Assembly (NCBI GenBank): GCA_028066985.1
Contig: JALCBB010000007.1
Span: 1 to 34,086 of the forward strand
Reading direction: 5' to 3'
From: Alphaproteobacteria bacterium
GTDB lineage: Bacteria; Pseudomonadota; Alphaproteobacteria; JALCBB01
Length of the DNA: 34,086 nt
Part shown: in pieces, positions 1-6,030 of the stretch
Numbering within the stretch: the stretch's first letter is position 1
Layout: each line of letters begins with the position of its first letter
The notes under the pieces: generated by a model
What the model saw: the letters and a program-made list of their open reading frames with translations, nothing else
The model's database searches: none
What the model was told of the DNA's origin: nothing
Translations under genes and position numbers: made by a program

Positions 1-80
1 AGACAGGTCCCCGTCTCTCCCGCCGCCATTGAACGACCGCCGTCCGTCCGTCCGCCCCCCTTCTTTTAAGCCTCCCCCTG
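1..80. repeat. Left flank of the cassette array (repeated)
   Basis: This leader matches, with few changes, the sequence that follows cassette 2 (about 1955-1992), including the shared string CGTCTCTCCCGCCGCCATTG. It also carries the CCCCCTTCTTTTAA string seen near 2083-2098. It therefore appears to be another copy of the inter-unit DNA, and the array may continue to the left of the window. No gene is visible in it. Confidence 0.6.
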
Positions 81-89
81 TGCTATAAT
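81..89 (+). promoter_or_regulatory. Extended -10 promoter of cassette 1
   Basis: TGCTATAAT is a perfect extended -10 element (TGnTATAAT). No good -35 box precedes it, which is usual for extended -10 promoters. The predicted start site lies near 96 and the short leader carries GAGGA at 106-110, seven bases before the ATG at 118. Confidence 0.7.
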
Positions 90-117
90 GGAACGGACAA
101 AAGCCGAGGAACCCGCC

Positions 118-522
118 ATGTCCAAATCAGCCCTCATAGCAACCCTCATCGCCGCCCTCAAACCCCGGCCCGCAGAAGAGCCCAGCCCCCGCCGCCCGAT
201 GAGACATCTCTCCGAGGAGGAAGAACAGGAACGCAGCCGCCGCGCCCGCAAAGAAGTGGACGACAACGCAAGAGTCTTCTTCGACGAACTCCTCGACGGC
301 CTCATCGCCGACGGACACAAGGGCAAAAGCGCCCTCATGCGCGACGGCAAAGTCGTGGAAATCCTCGACAACTACCGCGCCGCCAAAACCAGAGGACTGG
401 AACTCTTCCCCGGCATTGACGAATTCTTCTCCATTCAGGAGATCACCGACGAACCCTGGGACATAGGAACGCTCGGCGCCTGGGTTGTCGCGTCCGACGA
501 CAAAAAACCCGCCGCCACCTGA
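118..522 (+). CDS. Cassette 1 small protein, partner of a retropepsin-like protease
   Basis: A 134-residue protein of unknown function. The ORF track starts at 88, but that ATG overlaps the TATAAT box. The ATG at 118 has a GAGGA ribosome site and begins MSKSALIAT, which all five paralogues share. The N-terminus is a short hydrophobic stretch (SALIATLIAAL), the middle is charged (EEEEQERSRRARKE), and the C-terminal half carries the family core GHKGKSALMRDGKVVEI, then FSIQEITDEP and GTLGAWVV. This core reminds me of the small DUF5678-like proteins found beside prokaryotic retropepsins, but that is from memory and not searched. The stop TGA is followed at once by the GTG of the protease gene, so translation is probably coupled. 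Its first roughly 245 nt are identical to those of cassette 5. Confidence 0.85.
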   Translation: MSKSALIATLIAALKPRPAEEPSPRRPMRHLSEEEEQERSRRARKEVDDNARVFFDELLDGLIADGHKGKSALMRDGKVVEILDNYRAAKTRGLELFPGIDEFFSIQEITDEPWDIGTLGAWVVASDDKKPAAT

Positions 523-990
523 GTGTTCTTCGTCACCGTCAAAGGGAAGGTCAGGAGACAGCATCCGGACGACGGAGGACGACTCCTCACTCGTGCGAAA
601 GTCAGGGATGCCGGCCTGAAGGCGCTCGCGAAGCAGCCGGAGGGCACCGAGAAATTCTACACGGCGCTGGTGGACACGGGCGCCACCATCAGCGGCATTC
701 AGGGGGAACTGGCCCGGAGACTGGACTTTACCGTCGGCGTGAAGCGTTTTATAGACACGCCGCACGGCGGAAATGTGACGGACATCTATGAACTGGACAT
801 GACGCTTCCAGGAGGGCTGATGTTTCATGGCGTTCATGCCGCCGAGCTTGTCGGCTTGAGGGGCATAGATATTGTGATCGGGATGGACATAATAAGGAAG
901 TCCGTTTTGATTGTGAACGGGAGCGGGCAAAGTTTCCGGATGTTTTTCCCGCGGCGTTTTGTCGCGCCGCGGAGTCTGTCTTCTTTTTAA
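523..990 (+). CDS. Cassette 1 retropepsin-like aspartic protease
   Basis: 155 residues, GTG start immediately after the preceding TGA. The family hallmark is LVDTGATISG with the candidate catalytic Asp51, followed about 70 residues later by VIGMDII, which fits the hydrophobic-hydrophobic-Gly psi-loop motif of retropepsins (IG near 119-120). Such proteases have one catalytic Asp per chain and work as homodimers, so a dimer is expected. No signal peptide or membrane segment is seen, so it is probably cytoplasmic. The C-terminal FRMFFPRRFVAPR is kept in all copies with minor changes. The substrate is unknown; the co-translated small protein is an obvious candidate partner or target, but that is inference. 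Confidence 0.88.
   Translation: MFFVTVKGKVRRQHPDDGGRLLTRAKVRDAGLKALAKQPEGTEKFYTALVDTGATISGIQGELARRLDFTVGVKRFIDTPHGGNVTDIYELDMTLPGGLMFHGVHAAELVGLRGIDIVIGMDIIRKSVLIVNGSGQSFRMFFPRRFVAPRSLSSF
949..989 (+). terminator. Hairpin overlapping the protease 3' end (cassette 1)
   Basis: CCGCGGCG pairs with CGCCGCGG across an 8-base loop (949-972), followed by a pyrimidine-rich TCTTCTTTTT. The hairpin lies inside codons for RRFVAPR, so the terminator would overlap the coding end. Cassettes 2-5 keep a related, sometimes imperfect stem. Confidence 0.4.
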
Positions 991-1096
991 GCGGACGGTC
1001 ACCTGTCCCCTTCTCGCCAGCATTGGCTTGTGCTATAATGGAACGGACAAAAGCCGAGGAACCCGCCATGTCCAAATCAGCCCTCATAGCAACCCT
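984..1096 (+). repeat. Conserved inter-cassette block 1/2
   Basis: Nearly identical block found at every junction. It contains TTTTTAAGCGGACGGTCACC, the extended -10 promoter, the leader AAAGCCGAGGAACCCGCC and the first ten codons of the next small gene. Sequence diverges sharply after codon ten. Confidence 0.8.
1031..1039 (+). promoter_or_regulatory. Extended -10 promoter of cassette 2
   Basis: TGCTATAAT, identical to cassettes 1 and 5, 28 bases upstream of the ATG at 1068 with the same GAGGA ribosome site between. Confidence 0.7.
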
Positions 1097-1460
1097 GCTC
1101 GCGCCCTTCGTCAAAAGGAACGCGCCCCCGCCCCGTCCTCCGGAGAGGATACTTTCCGACGAAGAGTGGCAGGAGTGGCGACAGGCGCGCGAAAAACAGG
1201 TGCGCTCCAACGGAAAAATCTTCCGTGAAAAATTCCTCGCCGGCCTCATCGCCGACGGACACAAGTGGAAAACCGCCCTCATGCGCGACGGCGAAATCGT
1301 CGAAATCCTCGACACCTTCAGCGCCGCCACCGCGAGAGGCAGGGAACTCTTCCCCGACGAAGTCTTCTCCGTCCAGACGATAACCGACGAACCCCTGAAC
1401 ATGGGAACGCTCGGCGCCTGGCTCGTCACGCGCGACGAAGACGAACCCGTCTCCACCTGA
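1068..1460 (+). CDS. Cassette 2 small protein
   Basis: 130 residues from the conserved MSKSALIAT start; the track start at 1023 would translate through the promoter and is rejected. It shares the five-copy architecture: hydrophobic N-terminus, divergent proline- and arginine-rich linker (KRNAPPPRPPER), then the core GLIADGHKWKTALMRDGEIVEI, VQTITDEP and GTLGAWLV. The middle part has diverged far from cassettes 1 and 5, while both ends are kept. It is followed with no gap by its protease partner (TGA then GTG). Function unknown. Confidence 0.83.
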   Translation: MSKSALIATLLAPFVKRNAPPPRPPERILSDEEWQEWRQAREKQVRSNGKIFREKFLAGLIADGHKWKTALMRDGEIVEILDTFSAATARGRELFPDEVFSVQTITDEPLNMGTLGAWLVTRDEDEPVST

Positions 1461-1928
1461 GTGTTTCCCGTCACCGTCAGAGGGAGGGTCAGGCGGGGGC
1501 ACCCGGACGACGGAGGACAACTCCTCACCCGCGTGAAGGCCAGGGACGTCAGATCAAAAACGCGCGGCGCGCGACCGGGAGACGCCGAGAAAATCTACAC
1601 GGCCCTGATCGACACCGGCGCCTCGATCAGCGCCATTCAGAAAGAACTGGCGCAGGAGCGGGACTTCACCGTCGTCGCGGAGTATTTCGCGGATGCGGCG
1701 CATGGCGGAAAGGTGACAGATGTTTATGAACTGGATGTGACGCTTCCGAGGGGCCTGGTGTTTCGCGGCGTGCATGTCGCCGCGATCGACGGACTGAAGG
1801 GAATGGATTTCGTGATCGGGATGGACATAATAAAGGAATCCAGACTGCTCATAAGGCGGCGCACGGGAGTTTTCACGATGTCTTTCCCGCGCCGTTTTGT
1901 CGCGCCGCGGAGTCTGTCTTCTTTTTAA
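1461..1928 (+). CDS. Cassette 2 retropepsin-like aspartic protease
   Basis: 155 residues with GTG start. It carries LIDTGASISA (catalytic Asp51) and VIGMDIIKES. It aligns end to end with the cassette 1 protease, with clear changes in the region before the active site (SKTRGARPGDAEKIY) and between the two motifs (EYFADAAHGGKVTDVYELDV). All residues expected for a dimeric retropepsin fold are in place, so it looks active. The 3' end again forms a GC stem (one mismatch) followed by TCTTCTTTTT. Whether its partner specificity differs from the other copies cannot be told from sequence. Confidence 0.87.
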   Translation: MFPVTVRGRVRRGHPDDGGQLLTRVKARDVRSKTRGARPGDAEKIYTALIDTGASISAIQKELAQERDFTVVAEYFADAAHGGKVTDVYELDVTLPRGLVFRGVHVAAIDGLKGMDFVIGMDIIKESRLLIRRRTGVFTMSFPRRFVAPRSLSSF

Positions 1929-2130
1929 GCGGACGGTCACCCGTCCCCTTCTCGCAGACAGGTCTCCGTCTCTCCCGCCGCCATTGAACGCCCGCCGCCC
2001 GCCCGTCCGCGGATTCGCCGCACGGACTTCGGCGCGCCAGTCCCTGTGCTTTTGTTTTCGGCGGCGGACGCCTTGCGCTCCCGCCCCCCTTCTTTTAACC
2101 CTTGACAATCCGCAGAACCAATGGCGGCAT
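1922..2130 (+). repeat. Inter-unit block after cassette 2 plus copy of the left flank
   Basis: It begins with the standard TTTTTAAGCGGACGGTCACC block, then switches to the CGTCTCTCCCGCCGCCATTG sequence seen at the window start. It then runs into DNA unique to the coiled-coil gene, including a perfect TTGACA at 2102-2107, with ATAAA-like bases 19-20 nt further on as a weak -10. Confidence 0.6.
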
Positions 2131-2153
2131 AAAGAGGAATACAGCGAAGGCCG

Positions 2154-2489
2154 TTGTATCAAGAGACAGCCAGTCCAGGAGCCAGCCAGGTGTCAGGCAC
2201 TTCTCCATCAACGATTATTGTCGCGAACGCGGCCGTGGTTACGGCGGTTGCTTCTGTCGCCATCGCCTTCGGCGTCATTCTCGCCGAGGTCAGGGAGTCT
2301 GTTTCGCGCGTGGAATCCAACCTTCGCGAGGACATCGCCCGCGTGGAGACCGGCCTTCGTGAAGAGGTGAGGGAAAACCGCGAACTGCTCATCATGATGC
2401 TTTCTTCTGAAAGAGACTTTGCCGGAGGCGATGCGCCGAGTCTGGCGGAGTCCGCGGAAGGAAACGAACAAGGCGAAGAGCAGCGCTGA
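2154..2489 (+). CDS. Small membrane-anchored coiled-coil protein
   Basis: About 111 residues if the TTG at 2154 is used, or 99 from the GTG at 2190; the start is uncertain because neither has a well-placed ribosome site (AGAGGA at 2133-2138 is far). I do not recognise a family. One hydrophobic segment (IIVANAAVVTAVASVAIAFG, about residues 21-45) is followed by a charged repeat VESNLREDIARVETGLREEV with a heptad or 11-residue rhythm, typical of a coiled coil, and an acidic tail. A single-pass membrane protein with a cytoplasmic oligomerising stalk is the simplest reading. It sits between cassettes 2 and 3 and is bounded on both sides by the inter-cassette block, so it behaves as a unit of the array. 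Its own upstream TTGACA suggests independent transcription. Confidence 0.55.
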   Translation: MYQETASPGASQVSGTSPSTIIVANAAVVTAVASVAIAFGVILAEVRESVSRVESNLREDIARVETGLREEVRENRELLIMMLSSERDFAGGDAPSLAESAEGNEQGEEQR

Positions 2490-2510
2490 CGACTCTTCGC
2501 GTCCGCCTTC

Positions 2511-2637
2511 TTTTTAAGCGGACGGTCACCTGTCCCCTTCTCGCCAGCCCTGGCTCCCGCCCCGCCTTGTGGTATAATGCACAAACAAGGGAAAAGCCGA
2601 GGAACCCGCCATGTCCAAATCAGCCCTCATAGCAACC
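2511..2637 (+). repeat. Conserved inter-unit block before cassette 3
   Basis: Same block as at 984-1096 but with an 18-base longer spacer (CCTGGCTCCCGCCCCGCC) and promoter variant TGGTATAAT, shared with cassette 4 only. Confidence 0.78.
2570..2578 (+). promoter_or_regulatory. Extended -10 promoter of cassette 3
   Basis: TGGTATAAT, a perfect extended -10 element with a G at the variable position. The leader reads GCACAAACAAGGGAAAAGCC and keeps the GAGGA ribosome site before the ATG at 2611. Confidence 0.7.
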
Positions 2638-2994
2638 ATCTTCTCCCCCCTCGCCAGGAAGAGCGCCCGCCGGCCGCCACTGGAAGACTGGGAGAAAAAT
2701 CCAGAGCCCGGCGAAAACTGGGTCACCCAGGAAGACCAGAGAAGGGAAGTGGACGCCAACATAAAGGTCTTCCGTGAAGAACTGCTCGACGACCTCCTCG
2801 CCCAGGGGCACGAACGCAAGTTCGCCCTCATGCGCGGCGGCAAAGTCGTGAAAATCATGGACGACTTCCACGAAGCGGTCCTCGAGGGCAAGAGGCGCTT
2901 CTATCCTTACGAGCCCTTTTCCGTCCAGAAGATAACGGACAAACCCGAAAACCTGGGAACGCTCGCCGCCTGGGTCGCTCCCCGCTCCACCTGA
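2611..2994 (+). CDS. Cassette 3 small protein
   Basis: 127 residues, ATG at 2611. The N-terminus MSKSALIATIF is conserved, then a divergent linker rich in W, E and P (EDWEKNPEPGENWVTQED). The core is retained: LLAQGHERKFALMRGGKVVKI, VQKITDKP and GTLAAWVA. This is one of the two units with the TGGTATAAT promoter and longer spacer, so cassettes 3 and 4 form a sub-group. The stop TGA is followed at once by ATG, the only copy whose protease starts with ATG. Function unknown. Confidence 0.83.
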   Translation: MSKSALIATIFSPLARKSARRPPLEDWEKNPEPGENWVTQEDQRREVDANIKVFREELLDDLLAQGHERKFALMRGGKVVKIMDDFHEAVLEGKRRFYPYEPFSVQKITDKPENLGTLAAWVAPRST

Positions 2995-3441
2995 ATGTTT
3001 TTCACCGCGATCCGAGGCGGCATAGAACGCAGAGACGAAGATGACGGAAGACAGCCGATCACCTTCGTGAGAATCGGAGGCGTCGTGTCTCCGTCTGCGG
3101 GGCGGGAGGAGGACCCCGACACTCCCCGCCGGGCGCTGGTGGACACCGGCGCCCGACGCAGCGCCATCCGCGGAGACCTGGCGCGGAGACTGGGCTTTTC
3201 TCCTTTCGACAAGATCAACGTGGAGATGCCGTGGGGCGCGCTGGTGGTGGAAGCCTATGATCTGGAATTCAGGCTTCCCAACGGCAGGACATTTTATGTC
3301 CTTGCCGCCGCGATCGACGGCCTGGAGAACATAGATGTCATCATCGGGATGGACATAATACGAAAATCCGTCTTGACCGTAAACGGACGCAGACAAAGTT
3401 TCCGGATGTCTTTCCCGCGCGGTATCGTCGTGCCGCGCTGA
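2995..3441 (+). CDS. Cassette 3 retropepsin-like aspartic protease
   Basis: 148 residues, ATG start. The active site is LVDTGARRSA (Asp50) and the second motif IDVIIGMDIIRKS. The part before the active site (RIGGVVSPSAGREEDPDTPR) and the flap-region equivalent (KINVEMPWGALVVEAYDLEF) differ strongly from copies 1, 2 and 5, while the last 35 residues are nearly the same. This mosaic pattern fits recombination between copies. The C-terminus is PRGIVVPR rather than PRRFVAPR, shared with cassette 4. Confidence 0.87.
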   Translation: MFFTAIRGGIERRDEDDGRQPITFVRIGGVVSPSAGREEDPDTPRRALVDTGARRSAIRGDLARRLGFSPFDKINVEMPWGALVVEAYDLEFRLPNGRTFYVLAAAIDGLENIDVIIGMDIIRKSVLTVNGRRQSFRMSFPRGIVVPR

Positions 3442-3453
3442 GCCTGTCTTTTT
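3417..3453 (+). terminator. Hairpin overlapping the protease 3' end (cassette 3)
   Basis: GCGCGG pairs with CCGCGC across a 10-base loop (3417-3438), followed by GTCTTTTT. The stem sequence differs from cassette 1 but the fold is kept, including within codons for RGIVVPR. Confidence 0.4.
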
Positions 3454-3577
3454 AAGCGGACGGTCACCTGTCCCCTTCTCGCCAGCCTTGGCTCCCGCCC
3501 CGCCTTGTGGTATAATGCACAAACAAGGGAAAAGCCGAGGAACCCGCCATGTCCAAATCAGCCCTCATAGCAACCCT
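3447..3577 (+). repeat. Conserved inter-cassette block 3/4
   Basis: Same content as the block before cassette 3, with the long spacer and the TGGTATAAT promoter, running through codon ten of the next gene. Confidence 0.78.
3508..3516 (+). promoter_or_regulatory. Extended -10 promoter of cassette 4
   Basis: TGGTATAAT, same as cassette 3, with GAGGA just before the ATG at 3549. Confidence 0.7.
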
Positions 3578-3953
3578 CATCGCCGCTCTCAGCCCCCGGG
3601 TCAGAGAGAAGCCAGCCGCCTCCCCGGCGAAGCAGCCCTCCCGGGAAGAGTGGGCCGAAGAAGCGGAAACCAACGCGAAAATCTTCTTCGGGGACGAGTT
3701 CGAAAACCTGGTATCCCAGGGTGGCGACGGGAAATATTTCCTGATCCGCAAAGGCGAACTCAAAGGTCTGATAGCCCAGGGGCATAAGGGAAAATATGCC
3801 CTGATGCACAAAGGCAAGGTCGTGACAGTCAAGGATGACTACCACTTCGCCTATGTCGAAGGCAAGAAGCGCTATCCCGGCGATGTGTTTTCCGTCCACC
3901 ATGTAATGGACGAGCCCCTGTACCTCGGAACGCTCGGCCCCAGGGTTGCGTGA
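3549..3953 (+). CDS. Cassette 4 small protein with an internal duplication
   Basis: 134 residues, ATG at 3549. The conserved core appears twice in tandem with a 20-residue period: LVSQGGDGKYFLIRKGELKG (about 54-73) then LIAQGHKGKYALMHKGKVVT (74-93), that is two 60-nt repeats at 3708-3767 and 3768-3827. To make room the charged linker is shorter than in other copies, so total length is unchanged. The end has FSVHHVMDEP and GTLGPRVA and lacks the GAW seen elsewhere. This is the most divergent small protein of the array, next to the most divergent protease (TGA then GTG). Function unknown. Confidence 0.83.
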   Translation: MSKSALIATLIAALSPRVREKPAASPAKQPSREEWAEEAETNAKIFFGDEFENLVSQGGDGKYFLIRKGELKGLIAQGHKGKYALMHKGKVVTVKDDYHFAYVEGKKRYPGDVFSVHHVMDEPLYLGTLGPRVA

Positions 3954-4394
3954 GTGCCTTCGCATAGAGGCAAGTTTCAGAAGCACTCGGGCGGAGGGAG
4001 CCAGCTGATAGTTCCCGTGGGAATCGAGAGCATCGACGGGAGCCTGCCCTACAGAGGCCTGGTCGACACCGGCGCCACGCGCACCGCCATCCGGGAAGAT
4101 CTGGCGCGGCGGCTGCGTCTTTCCCCCGGCGCCCCTGTTTTGATGGAGTCACCGGGTCAGCCGCCGCAATGGAAGAATACTTATCATCTGAGAATGACGC
4201 TTCCCAGGAGCGGCTTGAAGATGATGCCTGCCGGGCGGTTTGAATTCTACATCACCGCGGTCGCGACTGATGAGATGAAGGACATTGATGTTTTCATCGG
4301 CATGGACATCATCGGGCGTTCCACTCTGAAAGTAAGGGGACGCGGACGGCGCTTTAAAATATCTTTCCCGCGCGGTATCGTCGTGCCGCGGTGA
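3954..4394 (+). CDS. Cassette 4 retropepsin-like aspartic protease (most divergent)
   Basis: 146 residues, GTG start directly after the preceding stop. It has LVDTGATRTA with Asp38 and DVFIGMDIIGRS. The N-terminal 30 residues (SHRGKFQKHSGGGSQLIVP) are unrelated to those of the other four copies and 12-13 residues shorter. The middle also carries an insertion (PGQPPQWKNTYHLRM, then KMMPAGRFEFYITAV). The active-site features are intact. As the partner small protein is also the odd one out, the pair may have co-diverged, which supports a physical or functional link between the two products (inference). Confidence 0.86.
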   Translation: MPSHRGKFQKHSGGGSQLIVPVGIESIDGSLPYRGLVDTGATRTAIREDLARRLRLSPGAPVLMESPGQPPQWKNTYHLRMTLPRSGLKMMPAGRFEFYITAVATDEMKDIDVFIGMDIIGRSTLKVRGRGRRFKISFPRGIVVPR

Positions 4395-4408
4395 GGCTTG
4401 TCTTCTCG

Positions 4409-4520
4409 CTTTAAGCGGACTGTCACCTGTCCCCTTCTCGCCAGCCCTGGCTTGTGCTATAATGAACCCGACAAAAGCCGAGGAACCCGCCATGTCCAAA
4501 TCAGCCCTCATAGCAACCCT
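4409..4520 (+). repeat. Conserved inter-cassette block 4/5
   Basis: TTTAAGCGGACTGTCACCTG followed by the short spacer, the TGCTATAAT promoter, the leader and first codons, as in cassettes 1 and 2. Confidence 0.78.
4455..4463 (+). promoter_or_regulatory. Extended -10 promoter of cassette 5
   Basis: TGCTATAAT followed by GAACCCGAC instead of GGAACGGAC, then the common AAAAGCCGAGGAACC leader to the ATG at 4492. Confidence 0.7.
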
Positions 4521-4890
4521 CATCGCCGCCCTCAAACCCCGGCCCGCAGAAGAGCCCAGCCCCCGCCGCCCGATGAGACATCTCTCCGAGGAGGAAGAAC
4601 AGGAACGCAGCCGCCGCGCCCGCAAAGAAGTGGACGACAACGCAAGAGTCTTCTTCGACGAACTCCTCGACGGCCTCATCGCCGACGGACACAAGGGCAA
4701 AAGCGCCCTCATGCGCGACGGCAAAGTCGTGGAAATTCACGACAACTACCGCGCCGCCAAAGCCAGAGGCATTGAACTTTTCCCCGACGACCCTTTCTCC
4801 ATTCAGGAGATAACCGACGAGCCCCTGGACATGGGAACGCTCGGCGCCTGGGTTGTTGTCTCCGACGACAAAAAACCCGCCGGCGCCTGA
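4492..4890 (+). CDS. Cassette 5 small protein
   Basis: 132 residues from the MSKSALIAT start (track start at 4462 rejected because it overlaps the promoter). From the start codon to about codon 82 the DNA is identical to cassette 1; the two genes then drift apart (EIHDNYRAAKARGIELFPDD against EILDNYRAAKTRGLELFPGI). Such a sharp boundary points to recent duplication or gene conversion between the outermost copies. Core motifs: GHKGKSALMRDGKVVEI, IQEITDEP and GTLGAWVV. It is co-translated with the following protease (TGA then GTG). Confidence 0.83.
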   Translation: MSKSALIATLIAALKPRPAEEPSPRRPMRHLSEEEEQERSRRARKEVDDNARVFFDELLDGLIADGHKGKSALMRDGKVVEIHDNYRAAKARGIELFPDDPFSIQEITDEPLDMGTLGAWVVVSDDKKPAGA

Positions 4891-5343
4891 GTGCTTTTCG
4901 TCACCGTCAAAGGAGGGGTCAGGCGACAGCATCCGGACGACGGAGGACGCCTCCTCACTCGCGCGAAGGTCAGGGATGTCGGCCCGGAGGCGCGTATGGT
5001 GCAGCTGCCGGACACCGAGAAATTCCACACGGCCATGGTGGACACGGGCGCCTCGATCAGCGCCATTCAGGCGACGCTGGCCCGGAATCTGGGCTTCAAC
5101 CATTCCGCCACGCGTTCCGTGGACACGGCGCGCGGCGAATCAGACAGAAAAATCTACGAACTGGATGTAGCCCTTGCCGGAGGCCTGATGTTTCGCGGCG
5201 TGCATGTCGCCGAGATCGACGGCCTGAGGGGAATAGATTTCGTGATCGGGATGGACATAATAAGGAAGTCCGTCTTGATTGTGAACGGGAGCGGGCGAAG
5301 TTTCCGGATGTTTTTCCCGCGGCGTTTTGTCGCGCCGCGGTGA
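4891..5343 (+). CDS. Cassette 5 retropepsin-like aspartic protease
   Basis: 150 residues, GTG start. It has MVDTGASISA (Asp51) and FVIGMDIIRKS. It is closest to the cassette 1 and 2 proteases, with a different flap-region segment (NHSATRSVDTARGESDRKIY). The stem CCGCGGCG/CGCCGCGG recurs at 5317-5340, but here the stop codon follows the hairpin and no T-run is present, so the array ends without the usual terminator-like tail. After it there is no further copy of the inter-cassette block, and core-genome DNA begins about 40 bases downstream. Confidence 0.87.
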   Translation: MLFVTVKGGVRRQHPDDGGRLLTRAKVRDVGPEARMVQLPDTEKFHTAMVDTGASISAIQATLARNLGFNHSATRSVDTARGESDRKIYELDVALAGGLMFRGVHVAEIDGLRGIDFVIGMDIIRKSVLIVNGSGRSFRMFFPRRFVAPR

Positions 5344-5381
5344 GGCTGGACGCGGGGCGCGGGATTTGCTAAAAGAAAAGA

Positions 5382-5966
5382 ATGAATCGCACACCCCCGA
5401 TGAATCACGCCGTCCCGATGCTCGTCGCGCTTGTCCTTGTCGCGGCGCTTGCCGCCTGCGAGACCCGCGGCGGCGGCTCGACAGGCTCCTCGTCTTCCCG
5501 GGATTCCGCGCGCAGCGAGTTTCCTGTCGACCCTGACTATCGCGAGAATCCGGGCGACGCGTATTCCGCGCGCGGTCCGGGCATTTTCGGCACGACGGGG
5601 TTCAGCGTCGGCGGCCCGTCCGAGCGTCAGGAGGAGACCGGGATCGGCGTGTCGGTTTATTTGTGGCGCGCGAGTCTTGACAGTCTGAGTCATCTGCCGT
5701 TGCGGTCGGCGGATCCGTTCGGCGGTCTGATTCAGACGGAGTGGTATGAGCCGTTGCAGACGCCTGGCGAGCGGCTGCGTGTTGACCTGCGTATTAATTC
5801 GCGGGTGCTGGATGCCGAGGGAGTGTCGGCGAGTGTGTTTCGGCAGGTGCGTCTTGAGAACGAGTGGCGTGACAGTGAAGTGTCGGGGGATACGGCGCGT
5901 CGGCTTGAGGATGTGATATTGCGTCGTGCGCGCGAGATTCGGTTTGCGGAGCAGACGGGCAATTGA
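5382..5966 (+). CDS. DUF3576-family outer-membrane lipoprotein
   Basis: 194 residues. The signal peptide VPMLVALVLVAALAAC ends in the lipobox LAAC with the lipidated Cys26, followed by a Ser/Gly-rich tether. The mature part has GVSVYLWRASLDSLSHLPL, SADPFGGLIQTEWY and LEDVILRRAREIR, the pattern I associate with the alphaproteobacterial DUF3576 family. The role is unknown; the protein is expected to face the periplasm. In relatives this gene tends to sit just before leuS; here leuS-lptE-holA lies nearby but in the opposite orientation, with a repeat element between. The ATG at 5382 or the one at 5400 may be the start. Confidence 0.8.
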   Translation: MNRTPPMNHAVPMLVALVLVAALAACETRGGGSTGSSSSRDSARSEFPVDPDYRENPGDAYSARGPGIFGTTGFSVGGPSERQEETGIGVSVYLWRASLDSLSHLPLRSADPFGGLIQTEWYEPLQTPGERLRVDLRINSRVLDAEGVSASVFRQVRLENEWRDSEVSGDTARRLEDVILRRAREIRFAEQTGN

Positions 5967-6030
5967 GGTTTGCGTGTGATTAGAGGGCTTCATTGACGGC
6001 GCCGAATTTTTTGCCCTTTCCATGGAACGA

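Noticed and set aside
88-117. Track start codons at 88, 1023 and 4462 for the small cassette genes
   Set aside because: These starts lie in or upstream of the TATAAT box, so the transcript would begin downstream of them. The MSKSALIAT start has a ribosome site and is common to all five copies.
1-5343. CRISPR array
   Set aside because: Repeats are 110-130 bp blocks separated by whole genes, not short repeats with uniform spacers, and no cas gene is present.
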